From the NCBI GenBank assembly GCA_009781315.1, contig WQYI01000001.1, positions 124,001 to 188,000 on the forward strand: a stretch of DNA of 64,000 nucleotides. Direction: 5' to 3'. The first letter of the stretch is position 1; each line of letters begins with the position of its first letter. Position numbers and translations under genes: made by a program. This document shows, one piece after another, positions 7,134-15,209 of this stretch. The notes below the pieces were generated by a model that did no database searches, was not told where the DNA came from, and worked only from the letters and a program-made list of their open reading frames with translations. The stretch is from Candidatus Endomicrobium embiratermitis. Lineage in GTDB: Bacteria; Elusimicrobiota; Endomicrobiia; Endomicrobiales; Endomicrobiaceae.

Positions 7134-8560
7134 TGAGCAAAATTAACTGGAAGTTGTGGATTACCGTAGTATTGCTGGCTTATTCGGTTTGGGCGTTGTG
7201 GCCTTCGATTCAATGGTCTCAAATGACGGAAGAGAGAAGGGAAAGAGCGGAAAAAGAAAAAGATCCGATTTTGGGGAAGGCTTTAAAACTCGGTTTGGAT
7301 TTAAAAGGCGGAACGCATCTTCTTCTTGAAGTTGATTCTTCAAAACTTGACGAAAACGTAAAAATTAAAGACGCGGTTGACAGGGCCACTGAAATCATAA
7401 GAAACAGAATCGACCAATTCGGCGTTGCCGAGCCCATGATTGCAAAACAGGGAGACAGATGGATAGTTATACAGCTTCCCGGAATTAAAGACCCGAAAGC
7501 CGCGAAAGATTTGATAGGCAAAACAGCGCTTTTGGAGTTCAGAATAGTAAACAACAGCAAAGAAGCCAACGAAGTTTTAGACTTGATGAGAGATAAAAAT
7601 ATTACGCCTGAGGAATTCAGGAACAATCCTTCGGCTTTTCCCGAAATAGAAAAAATTATGCCGGAAGGCGCGTCTGTTTTTGAAAGCAAAGAAGGCAGTA
7701 GTTATTACGTTTTGGATAAAGCCGTTTTAACCGGCGCTTCGCTTACAAACGCGAAAGTTGATTTCGGAGGGCAGTTTGGCCAGCCCGTGGTATCAATAGA
7801 ATTTAATAAAGAAGGCGGCAGAATATTTGCCGATGTTACCGACAGAAACAGAGAAAGAAATTTGGCAATAGTTCTTGACGAAATAGTCCAGTCCGCTCCC
7901 GTAATACGCTCAAAAATTCCAGACGGAAAAGCTATTATCGAAGGCAATTTCCGCGCCGATGACGCGAGGCTTTTGGCAACGGTATTAAGAGCCGGAGCTC
8001 TTCCAGCGCCGGTTAATGTTATAGAGGAAAGAACGGTCGGACCTTCTTTGGGAGACGATTCCATAAGGAAAGGGTTTGGTTCGGCTTTGATAGGCCTCAT
8101 AGTAGTTCTTTTGTTTATGGTTGTATATTACCGTTTGTCTGGATTAATTGCGGATATCGCGTTGGTTATAAACCTTGTAATACTTATGGCTGTTATGTCT
8201 CACTTCCAGTTCACTTTGACTTTGCCTGGCGTTGCGGGTATAGCGTTGACTCTTGCGATGGCCGTTGACGCGAACGTTCTGATTCTTGAAAGAATCAGGG
8301 AAGAACTTGCCGCCGGTAAAACCGCCAGAGTTGCCGTTGACGCCGGTTACCAGAAAGTTTTCCTGACCATTGTGGACACAAACCTTACGTCTTTGATAGC
8401 CGCGGTCTTTTTGTTTCAGTTCGGGACAGGACCTATAAAAGGTTTTGCGGTTACGCTCAGCATAGGTTTGATAATCAGCATGTTCACGGCGATAGTGGTT
8501 ACCAAACTGATATACGATTTCCTTTTTAAAGAAAATCTTTTGTTAAATTTTAAAATATAA
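7133..8560 (+). CDS. secD: Protein translocase subunit SecD
   Basis: Inner-membrane RND-type subunit that uses the proton gradient to pull secreted proteins into the periplasm with SecF. The first membrane helix (residues about 8-25) is followed by the DLKGGTHLLLEVD motif and a periplasmic P1 region. A cluster of membrane segments then runs from about residue 320, including MAVDANVLILERIREEL. The 475-residue length is normal for the shorter SecD form. secF follows 13 bases later. Confidence 0.97.
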   Translation: MSKINWKLWITVVLLAYSVWALWPSIQWSQMTEERRERAEKEKDPILGKALKLGLDLKGGTHLLLEVDSSKLDENVKIKDAVDRATEIIRNRIDQFGVAEPMIAKQGDRWIVIQLPGIKDPKAAKDLIGKTALLEFRIVNNSKEANEVLDLMRDKNITPEEFRNNPSAFPEIEKIMPEGASVFESKEGSSYYVLDKAVLTGASLTNAKVDFGGQFGQPVVSIEFNKEGGRIFADVTDRNRERNLAIVLDEIVQSAPVIRSKIPDGKAIIEGNFRADDARLLATVLRAGALPAPVNVIEERTVGPSLGDDSIRKGFGSALIGLIVVLLFMVVYYRLSGLIADIALVINLVILMAVMSHFQFTLTLPGVAGIALTLAMAVDANVLILERIREELAAGKTARVAVDAGYQKVFLTIVDTNLTSLIAAVFLFQFGTGPIKGFAVTLSIGLIISMFTAIVVTKLIYDFLFKENLLLNFKI

Positions 8561-8573
8561 CCGGAGGAACAAC

Positions 8574-9506
8574 GTGCAATTTATTAATAAGACAAACATA
8601 GACTTTATAGGTAAAAGATATACGTTTTTTATAGTGTCGGTGTTATTGCTTTTATTTAGCGTCGGAGCATATATTTACCGCGGAGGCATGAATTACGGCA
8701 TAGATTTTACCGGCGGTATGCTTATGCAGATTTCTTTTGATAAAAATGTCGGATTGCAGGAAGTCCGCAGCGCTTTGGATGAAGGCGGGCTTAAATCTTT
8801 TGAGCTTCAGACTGCAGACAAAATGGTTATGATAAGAGCAAAAAAAGAAGTCGGTTCGCAGCAGGAATTTGAAGGTAAAGTAAAGGACGCTCTTACTTCA
8901 AAATTTGCAGACAATAGAATTACCGTTGACAGAGTTGAATACGTAGGACCTTCGGTCGGCGAGTATCTTTCCAAACAGGCTTTATACGCTTTTGTTTTTG
9001 CTTTTATAGGCATTATTATTTACGTGGCTTTCAGATTTAAGTCTACGCTTTGGGGAGTCTCTGGCGTTATCGGAATTATACATGACGTTATTGTAACTTT
9101 GGGTATGGTTATTATCGTCAATAAAGAAATAGATATTACGGTTATAGCCGGGCTTCTTACCGTCGCGGGTTATTCCATTAATGACACCATAGTTTTGTTC
9201 GACAGAATGAGAGAAAACATGAGGCTTTCCATTAAGGAAGATTTTGGGAGCATAGTAAATAGAAGTATAAACGCCATTCTTTTAAGAACAGTGGTTACTA
9301 CCGTGACGGTTTTTATAGTTTCGTGCTCTCTGTTCTTTTTAGGCGGAGAAGTTATACATACCTTCGCGTATATTATGGTTGTAGGCACGGCTCTCGGCGC
9401 GTTTTCTACAATTTTCCTTTGCGCTCCTATTGTTTATGAATGGGAAACAAGAAAACGCGAACGCATGAAAGCCGCAAGACAACAGGGATTTTCCAAAGTA
9501 AGATGA
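8574..9506 (+). CDS. secF: Protein translocase subunit SecF
   Basis: Partner of SecD. It starts with GTG after a good GGAGG (8563-8567). Motifs are MNYGIDFTGGMLMQI and, in the membrane domain, AGYSINDTIVLFDRMREN. Six membrane helices can be counted in 310 residues. The TGA stop is the first three bases of a perfect 8-bp hairpin (9504-9522). Confidence 0.97.
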   Translation: MQFINKTNIDFIGKRYTFFIVSVLLLLFSVGAYIYRGGMNYGIDFTGGMLMQISFDKNVGLQEVRSALDEGGLKSFELQTADKMVMIRAKKEVGSQQEFEGKVKDALTSKFADNRITVDRVEYVGPSVGEYLSKQALYAFVFAFIGIIIYVAFRFKSTLWGVSGVIGIIHDVIVTLGMVIIVNKEIDITVIAGLLTVAGYSINDTIVLFDRMRENMRLSIKEDFGSIVNRSINAILLRTVVTTVTVFIVSCSLFFLGGEVIHTFAYIMVVGTALGAFSTIFLCAPIVYEWETRKRERMKAARQQGFSKVR

Positions 9507-9560
9507 CAGGCAACGCCTGTCACCCTGAGTGAAGCAACGAAGTTGCGAAGCCGAAGGGTC
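9504..9560 (+). repeat. GTCACCCTGAG-type intergenic repeat after secF
   Basis: TGACAGGC/GCCTGTCA (9504-9522) is an 8-bp stem with an AAC loop. GCAAC/GTTGC and CCCT/AGGG pairings follow up to about 9557. It ends 8 bases before the ATG of the next gene and supplies a spurious upstream GTG frame, which is why that gene is called from 9568. Confidence 0.7.
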
Positions 9561-9567
9561 TATTCCG

Positions 9568-10137
9568 ATGAGAAAAATTAAAAATTTTAAAATAAATTTA
9601 CGCGTACGCGAAATATCGCGCGTTATAAAAAAACTCGTTAACGCTTCCGAAATGTCCGCGGAGCTTGAAGAGGCCGTGCAGAGAGGCTGCCATTTTTATT
9701 CAAAATTTCTTTCTTTGTCATTAGTGTATGAGACTTTTGCCAAAGATTCGCTGAATTTTGTTTACGACAAAGACGTACCTTCAAAATGGGTGGCAAAGAG
9801 CGTTTATTTTTTAACTATAGGTTCCAAACTACCGGAAGAATTTAAAAAGAACGAAAACGCTTTCGGCGAACATACCTGTAAAATAGTTTCCGCAATAGCG
9901 GTTGACGCTTTGGAACAAGGTAAAAATTTTCTAAAAAGGCTTATAGAGGGCGAAGCGGAAGATGAAAACTGCGAAGTTTCCAGAAGCGTGGAAATTCCGT
10001 CTGAATTATACGAAGAAGTGATAAAAATTGTTCCTGCGGACAAAATAGATATTGTCGTAAACGATGGGAAATTTTCGCCTCAATATTCTGTTTGCGGGCT
10101 TTTTTACTGGATTCCTACAAAAAGCAAAAAAAGATAA
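9568..10137 (+). CDS. Uncharacterised protein, weakly like the B12-dependent methionine synthase activation domain
   Basis: 189 residues with no signal peptide or membrane segment. Two stretches recall the activation domain of cobalamin-dependent methionine synthase, which binds SAM during reductive reactivation of MetH. These are an early TIG(S/P).L segment followed by a helix (residues about 80-110), and a C-terminal SPQYSVCGLFYWIP, where the family has P..SVSGlyf.hP. The match is by eye and divergent, so function is tentative. The next gene is 132 bases away across element B; no metH is visible nearby. Confidence 0.55.
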   Translation: MRKIKNFKINLRVREISRVIKKLVNASEMSAELEEAVQRGCHFYSKFLSLSLVYETFAKDSLNFVYDKDVPSKWVAKSVYFLTIGSKLPEEFKKNENAFGEHTCKIVSAIAVDALEQGKNFLKRLIEGEAEDENCEVSRSVEIPSELYEEVIKIVPADKIDIVVNDGKFSPQYSVCGLFYWIPTKSKKR

Positions 10138-10139
10138 AG

Positions 10140-10261
10140 GCAATTAATAAATTAGCAATTAACAATTAACAATGTCGGTGTGCGGCTACGCCGCACTTAA
10201 TAATACTGCGGCAAAAGGCCGCTCCGAAATTATTAATTGTTAATTATTAATTGTTAATTGA
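10140..10261 (+). repeat. Heptamer-arm composite palindrome B (AATTAAC type)
   Basis: The left arm (10140-10172) repeats CAATTAA/AATTAAC. The right arm (10229-10261) is its inverse (TAATTGTTAATT units). Between them are a 7-bp hairpin GTGCGGC/GCCGCAC with TAC loop (10180-10196) and GCGGC/GCCGC (10208-10222). The element ends 8 bases before the waaA ATG. Confidence 0.85.
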
Positions 10262-10269
10262 TTATAAAA

Positions 10270-11532
10270 ATGGTTGCAATTTTACTTTTCATATATAATT
10301 TTCTCATAATTTTACTAATTATTCCCGTGCTGCTTCTTGTTTTGGTTTTCAGCGGAAAATACAGAAGAGAGATTTTTTATAACCTAAAAGAACGCTTGGC
10401 TTATTTTAAGCCTTTTCCTGAACAATCTAAAAAAATAATCTGGATTCATTGTTCGTCTTTGGGCGAAGTAAGAGCCGTCGAACCTGTTTTAGACGTTTTA
10501 AAACAGGAATTTTTTATTGTTTTAACAGCCGTGACAAAAACCGGCAGAGAGTACGCTTCAAAAATTCAAAAAGCCGATTTTGTTTCTCTTCTCCCCGTAG
10601 ATCTTTATTTTTTAATGCGAAAAGCGTTTAGACTTATTAAACCTGATATTCTGATCCTCGTTGAAACGGAATTATGGCCCTCAATGCTATATGCGGCGAA
10701 AGCAAACAATATCAAAGTTATAACCGTCAACGGCAGGATGTCGGAAAAATCTTTTAAAGTCTATAAACTTTTAAAATTTTTCTGGAGATATTTCGCGCAA
10801 TTTATTAACATGGTTCTCGCGAGAAGTAAAGAAGATGCGGACAGGTTTGCTTATTTGTCCGGTAAAAGCGACGGAGTTTACGTTGCAGGCAATATTAAAT
10901 ATGACAGAGATTTTATAGCCGGATTTACGCGCTCGGATTTCGGTTTAAAAGACGCCGATAAAATTTTTACCGCGGGAAGCACGCGCAAAGGCGAAGATGA
11001 AATCATCGCGGACGCTTACAATAAAATCAGAAAAAGTTTCCCGGAGATTAAATTTTTTCTTGCGCCAAGGCATCTAGCGTGTATTGAAACCGTTAAGAAA
11101 ATATTATCTAAAAAAGGGATTAAATTTTCGTTGTTTTCCGAAAAGCAATATAAAGAGAACTTTATTCTCATTGACGTTTTCGGGCAGCTTCAAAACATAT
11201 ATTCTATTTCCGACATTTGTTATGTCGGCGGTTCTGTAGTAAAAAAAGGCGGCCAAAACCCGATAGAGCCGGCGGCTTACGGGAAGCCCGTGCTGTTTGG
11301 GATTTATATGGAAAATTTTAAATCCGAGGCTGAAATTCTTATCAAATACGGCGGCGCGATAAATGTTTTCGACGCGGACGATATAGCGGAAAAAGTCAAT
11401 AAACTCCTTTCAAGTAAGAAATTTATTTCCGAAACCGGCAAAAACGCCCTCAGAGCCGTAAATTCCCAAAAAGGCGCGGTAAATCTGACCGCGCAAAAAA
11501 TCAGAGAATACTTAACGGCAATTAACAAATAA
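10270..11532 (+). CDS. waaA: Kdo transferase (lipid A core), GT30
   Basis: Adds 3-deoxy-manno-octulosonic acid from CMP-Kdo to lipid IVA at the inner membrane. Seen: an N-terminal membrane anchor (ILLFIYNFLIILLIIPVLL), SSLGEVRAVEPVL, TAVTKTGREYA, LVETELWPSML, VNGRMSEKS, AGNIKYD and the nucleotide-binding end VGGSVVKKGGQNPIEPAAYGKPV. The 420-residue length is normal. I take the ATG at 10270. A TTG at 10258 inside element B is in frame, and neither start has a clear ribosome-binding site. The last codons run into element C. Confidence 0.95.
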   Translation: MVAILLFIYNFLIILLIIPVLLLVLVFSGKYRREIFYNLKERLAYFKPFPEQSKKIIWIHCSSLGEVRAVEPVLDVLKQEFFIVLTAVTKTGREYASKIQKADFVSLLPVDLYFLMRKAFRLIKPDILILVETELWPSMLYAAKANNIKVITVNGRMSEKSFKVYKLLKFFWRYFAQFINMVLARSKEDADRFAYLSGKSDGVYVAGNIKYDRDFIAGFTRSDFGLKDADKIFTAGSTRKGEDEIIADAYNKIRKSFPEIKFFLAPRHLACIETVKKILSKKGIKFSLFSEKQYKENFILIDVFGQLQNIYSISDICYVGGSVVKKGGQNPIEPAAYGKPVLFGIYMENFKSEAEILIKYGGAINVFDADDIAEKVNKLLSSKKFISETGKNALRAVNSQKGAVNLTAQKIREYLTAINK

Positions 11533-11601
11533 CAATTTACAAAGTTGTTGCCGTAAGTCGTTGCCGTTAATTGTAATTTATTAATTGATAATTGTTAATT
11601 G
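11518..11601 (+). repeat. Heptamer-arm element C (AATTAAC type), degenerate core
   Basis: The left arm CAATTAACAAATAACAATTTAC (11519-11540) is inverted against TTAATTG...AATTGTTAATTG (about 11567-11601). The core has a direct repeat of GTTGCCGT rather than a clear hairpin. It contains the end of waaA and stops just before the GAGG of the next gene. Confidence 0.7.
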
Positions 11602-11609
11602 AGGTATCA

Positions 11610-13292
11610 GTGAAAGAAAAAATTATTGTAAAAACCATATCTTTTTTATCCCGCCTGATATCCTTGTCAATGAGAAAAAAAATATTAAACGAAACCCACT
11701 ATTATCCGGAACCGGCGGTTTACGCTTTTTGGCACGGCAGCGAGTTTTCAATGATGGTTTTCAACCAAAACAGCGGCGTAGTCATTATGGTAAGCGTTTC
11801 AAAAGACGGCGAACTTATGTCGCGTCTGCTTGAAAGTTTCGGATATATTACGGTAAGAGGTTCGTCAAGCAGGAGAGCGGAAAGAGCTTTAATTGAAATT
11901 ATAAGGCATGCCAGAGAAGGGCGCAAACTTGCTTTTGCGGCCGACGGTCCGAGAGGTCCGTATCATAATCTTAAATCAGGGCTGATTTATGCGGCTATGA
12001 AAAGCGGTCTGCCCGTTATTCCCGTAAGCGTTTCGCCTAAAAACAGGATAACTTTAAATAATTGGGATAAAACCGTTATTCCCGTTCCTTTCACAAAGGC
12101 TGTGCAGATATACGGAGAACCTGTTTACGTTCAAGAGGGCGATGACATAGAAGAAAAGAGAATTCAAGTCGAAACCGAGCTGAACAAACTTTTTGAATTC
12201 ACCAGCGAAGCTTATTGGAAAAAAGATATAGCCAAATATCTCGAACTTCATCCGTTTCCGAAGATACTTATAGTACAGCCAAGCAGAATCGGCGACATAA
12301 TATTTTCGCTTCCGGTTTTATCAGCAATTAAAAGAAAATATCCTAAAGCTAAAATCAGCTGGATTGTCGATGAGCGCTGCGCCGAAATTTTAGAAGGCAA
12401 TCCGTATCTTGACAAAATTTTTATATGGAACAGAAAACGGCGTTCGCCGTCTTATTATTTGAATTTAAGGAAACAATTGAGAAACGAACGTTTTGATTTA
12501 AGCATAGACTTGCACGGGCTTTTTAAGTCCGCGATGCTTGTAAGCTTTGCCGGAGCGAAATATAAAATAGCATCGTCTTCGACAAACGGCATGAAGGAAC
12601 TCTCATGGCTGTTTTCAAAAGAAATAAAAAATAAGAATCCGGAAGCTCATTGCGTTGAAAGGCATATGTCCGCGGCAAAATATATTAATTGCGGCGACGA
12701 TATAGAATATCCGATCACGGTTTCGCAAAAAGATATTGACAGCGTAAAAGAAAAACTGAAAAATGAAAATATAGATTCAAATAAAATAATAGGCATACAT
12801 CCGGGCGGCGGCTGGGTTTCAAGAAGGTGGAACACTTATAAATTCGCTATGCTTGCCAAAAGATTAAAAAATGAATTGGATGCGGATATTGTTTTGGTCG
12901 GAGGGAAAGAGGGCGGTTCGAGCGAAAAAGGTTTGAATGAAGAAATAATCGCGGATTCCGGCGTAAAAATAACCGATATGACCGGAAAATTTACTTTAAA
13001 AGAATTGTGCGCTTTTTTTAAAATGTGCAGGGTTTTTGTCGGAAATGAAGCGGGTCCAATGCACATAGCCACGGCTTTAAACGTTCCTGCCGTAGCTATT
13101 TTAGGACCTACAAACGCTAAACGCACGGGACCATATAAAGGCAATACGCATATTCTACAGCATCAGGTAAGCTGCCAGCCGTGCCGCAACAGAAACTGCA
13201 AGAATCCTCTTTGTATGAGAGATATAACCGTTGAAGAAGTATTCAAAGTTGTAAAAGAAAAATTTAAAAAAAAGCGAGGGTTAGATGCATAG
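11610..13292 (+). CDS. Fusion: lysophospholipid-acyltransferase-like (DUF374) domain + GT9 heptosyltransferase
   Basis: Residues 1 to about 205 form a DUF374/LPLAT-type acyltransferase domain: YAFWHGSEFSMM (HxxxxF-like), SVSKDGELMS, RGSSSRRAERAL, FAADGPRGPYHNLKSG and PVIPVSVSPK. From about 215 a complete GT9 heptosyltransferase follows: ILIVQPSRIGDIIFSLPVL, DLHGLFKSA, GIHPGGGWVSRRW and GNEAGPMHIATALNVP. DUF374 proteins often sit beside waaA and are thought to act in lipid A acylation; GT9 adds heptose to the core. Having both in one chain is unusual. I take the GTG at 11610, with GAGG at 11601-11604. The last residues (RGLDA) and the stop come from element G. Confidence 0.88.
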   Translation: MKEKIIVKTISFLSRLISLSMRKKILNETHYYPEPAVYAFWHGSEFSMMVFNQNSGVVIMVSVSKDGELMSRLLESFGYITVRGSSSRRAERALIEIIRHAREGRKLAFAADGPRGPYHNLKSGLIYAAMKSGLPVIPVSVSPKNRITLNNWDKTVIPVPFTKAVQIYGEPVYVQEGDDIEEKRIQVETELNKLFEFTSEAYWKKDIAKYLELHPFPKILIVQPSRIGDIIFSLPVLSAIKRKYPKAKISWIVDERCAEILEGNPYLDKIFIWNRKRRSPSYYLNLRKQLRNERFDLSIDLHGLFKSAMLVSFAGAKYKIASSSTNGMKELSWLFSKEIKNKNPEAHCVERHMSAAKYINCGDDIEYPITVSQKDIDSVKEKLKNENIDSNKIIGIHPGGGWVSRRWNTYKFAMLAKRLKNELDADIVLVGGKEGGSSEKGLNEEIIADSGVKITDMTGKFTLKELCAFFKMCRVFVGNEAGPMHIATALNVPAVAILGPTNAKRTGPYKGNTHILQHQVSCQPCRNRNCKNPLCMRDITVEEVFKVVKEKFKKKRGLDA

Positions 13293-13366
13293 AGGCATAG
13301 ATGCATGGCAAAAACAAACGTCCGTTACTGCGCATCCATGCGTCCATGCATCTTCGCATCTATTAA
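13284..13366 (+). repeat. Octamer-arm element G (ATGCATAG type)
   Basis: Left arm 13284-13308 consists of three ATGCATAG-like 8-nt units. The right arm (about 13331-13366) is the inverse (CATCCATGCGTCCATGCATC). The core holds only AACG/CGTT. It carries the stop of the previous gene and ends two bases before the next ATG. Confidence 0.75.
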
Positions 13367-13367
13367 T

Positions 13368-14276
13368 ATGAAAATTCTAATAATTAAACCCAGTTCTTTC
13401 GGAGATATTGTTCAGGCTTTGCCTTGCGCAAACGCTTTGAAACTTGCTTATCCTGATTGCGAGATAACGTGGGTTGTTTTTAAAGGCTGGCAAGATTTAA
13501 TTTCTTTGTGTTCCGACGTGGATAAAATAATTGTCTGGGACAGAAAAAAAGGAATAAAAGGCTTTTTTGAAGTTTTAAAAACAGCCCGCCAAACCGAATA
13601 CGATTTGATTTTTGACTTGCAGGGTCTTTTGAGAAGCGCTTTGCTTGCAAAGTTTGCTAATGGTAAAAATCAAATCGGCGTTTCAGGAATGAAAGAGTTT
13701 AGCGGCATTTTGATAAAAGAAGCTTATCCTGAAAATGCAAAGATAAACGCGACTCTGCGCAATCTTAAAACAATAAGTTTTATTACCAAAAAAGAATTTC
13801 CCGTAAACGTTAATATAAAAACCGAAAGCAACAGTTTAATGGACGGAAATTATATTTCTTTAATACCTTTTGCCAGAGGTAAAGGCAAAGACTGGAATAT
13901 AGAAAATTATTTTAAATTTATAGATTTGATAATTAAGAGATTACCCGGTTTAAAAATAGCTGTTTTAGGTTCTAAATCCGATTACGGAAAAATAAATTCG
14001 GATAAAATAATTGATTTGTGCGGCAAAACGGATATAAAGCAGTTAGCGTCGGTTTTGGCAGGCTCTAAAGCTGCCGTAGGCGCGGATACGGGGCCTATGC
14101 ACTTGTCGTCTGTTTTACAGATTCCGTCTGTTTTTATTTTCGGCGACTCCGATATCAACGAGACTTCTCCCTATATCGGCAGGTTTTCTTTGCTTATAAA
14201 TAAAGATAATCCGGCGGATATAAATAAAGTTATGCCTGAAGAAGTGTTTTCAGAGGTTGAAAAGTGGATAAAATAG
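13368..14276 (+). CDS. GT9 family glycosyltransferase (heptosyltransferase-like)
   Basis: 303 residues with the two-lobed GT9 fold. The N-terminus MKILIIKPSSFGDIVQALP is the family hallmark (KP.slGD...alP). LIFDLQGLLRSALLA and a C-terminal GADTGPMHLSSVLQIPSVFIFG nucleotide-sugar site follow. It probably transfers ADP-heptose or a related sugar to the LPS core. The frame is open upstream through element G, but the hallmark begins exactly at this ATG. It overlaps the next gene by 13 bases. Confidence 0.92.
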   Translation: MKILIIKPSSFGDIVQALPCANALKLAYPDCEITWVVFKGWQDLISLCSDVDKIIVWDRKKGIKGFFEVLKTARQTEYDLIFDLQGLLRSALLAKFANGKNQIGVSGMKEFSGILIKEAYPENAKINATLRNLKTISFITKKEFPVNVNIKTESNSLMDGNYISLIPFARGKGKDWNIENYFKFIDLIIKRLPGLKIAVLGSKSDYGKINSDKIIDLCGKTDIKQLASVLAGSKAAVGADTGPMHLSSVLQIPSVFIFGDSDINETSPYIGRFSLLINKDNPADINKVMPEEVFSEVEKWIK

Positions 14277-15196
14277 TATTTTTTCATATGAATCAGCTCG
14301 GCGATTTGCTTTTTTCGCTTCCGGTTTTAAAAGCGGCTAAAAATGAACTGAACGCTGAAATTTATTCGGTTATAAAACCCGGCCTTGCCCCGCTTTTGAC
14401 CGCAAGCGCTTTGGTTGACAACATAATTTCTAAAGATTTGCCTTTTTTAAAACTTATAAAAGAGTTAAGAGCTAAAAAATTTAATAAAGCCGCCCTCTTT
14501 TCAGAGTCGCCAAGTTCCGTTTTGGCGGCTTATTTTTCCGGTATAAAAGGAAGATACGGTTTTGGGACTTCGTCTTTGAATTTTTTGCTTACAAAAGAAT
14601 CCAAAAGAACAGGAGTTCCGTCGGTTTTTAATAATATAACTTTAGCTTTGGATATAGGGTTAAAAAATATACCTCAGGATTATACGGATATATTAAAAAT
14701 TCCCAAAGAAAATATTTCTAACGTCGATAAATGGTTTAAAGAAAATTCAATAAATTCGTCAAATACCGTCGCGGTTTCAATAGGCGCAAGCAAAAAAAGA
14801 GTAAATAAATGTCTGCCTGTGAAAAAATGGGTTGAGGTTATAGACGTCTTATCGGAAAAAAATATTCCATGCGTTTTAATCGGCGCGTCTTGGGAAAAAG
14901 CCGCGCTTTCTGATATTTCCAAACAATGTAAAAGCAATCCCAAAGTTTTTAATTCTGAAAACGGTATTTTAGATACTGCGGCGTTTTTTAAATCAGTACG
15001 CCTGTTTATGGGTATAGATTCCGGTCCTATGCATTTAGCCGCCGCTGTCGGCACAAAATGTCTTGCGGTATTTGGCCCTACGGACCCTTCGCAAATAGGG
15101 CCTATGCCTTTTAATAAACACGTAATATTGAAAAAAGACGATATAAATCTTATTTCTCCCGAAGATATAATTGTAAAAGCTATGCGGATATTATAG
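14264..15196 (+). CDS. GT9 family glycosyltransferase (heptosyltransferase-like)
   Basis: 310 residues starting at GTG with MDKIVFFHMNQLGDLLFSLPVL (GT9 N-motif). ALFSESPSSVLAAY and the C-terminal MGIDSGPMHLAAAVGTKCLAVFGPTDP site follow. This is the third consecutive GT9 module of the LPS block (after the fusion and the 13368 gene), implying at least three core sugars added by this family. The stop TAG is part of the hairpin that covers the hflX start. Confidence 0.92.
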   Translation: MDKIVFFHMNQLGDLLFSLPVLKAAKNELNAEIYSVIKPGLAPLLTASALVDNIISKDLPFLKLIKELRAKKFNKAALFSESPSSVLAAYFSGIKGRYGFGTSSLNFLLTKESKRTGVPSVFNNITLALDIGLKNIPQDYTDILKIPKENISNVDKWFKENSINSSNTVAVSIGASKKRVNKCLPVKKWVEVIDVLSEKNIPCVLIGASWEKAALSDISKQCKSNPKVFNSENGILDTAAFFKSVRLFMGIDSGPMHLAAAVGTKCLAVFGPTDPSQIGPMPFNKHVILKKDDINLISPEDIIVKAMRIL

Positions 15197-15209
15197 AATT
15201 TCATTCTAT
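15193..15209 (+). promoter_or_regulatory. Hairpin over the hflX start codon
   Basis: ATAGAAT/ATTCTAT, a 7-bp stem with a TTC loop, includes the upstream stop codon and the first two bases of the hflX ATG. No Shine-Dalgarno sequence precedes the ATG, so hflX translation probably depends on ribosomes arriving from the upstream gene. Confidence 0.45.
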
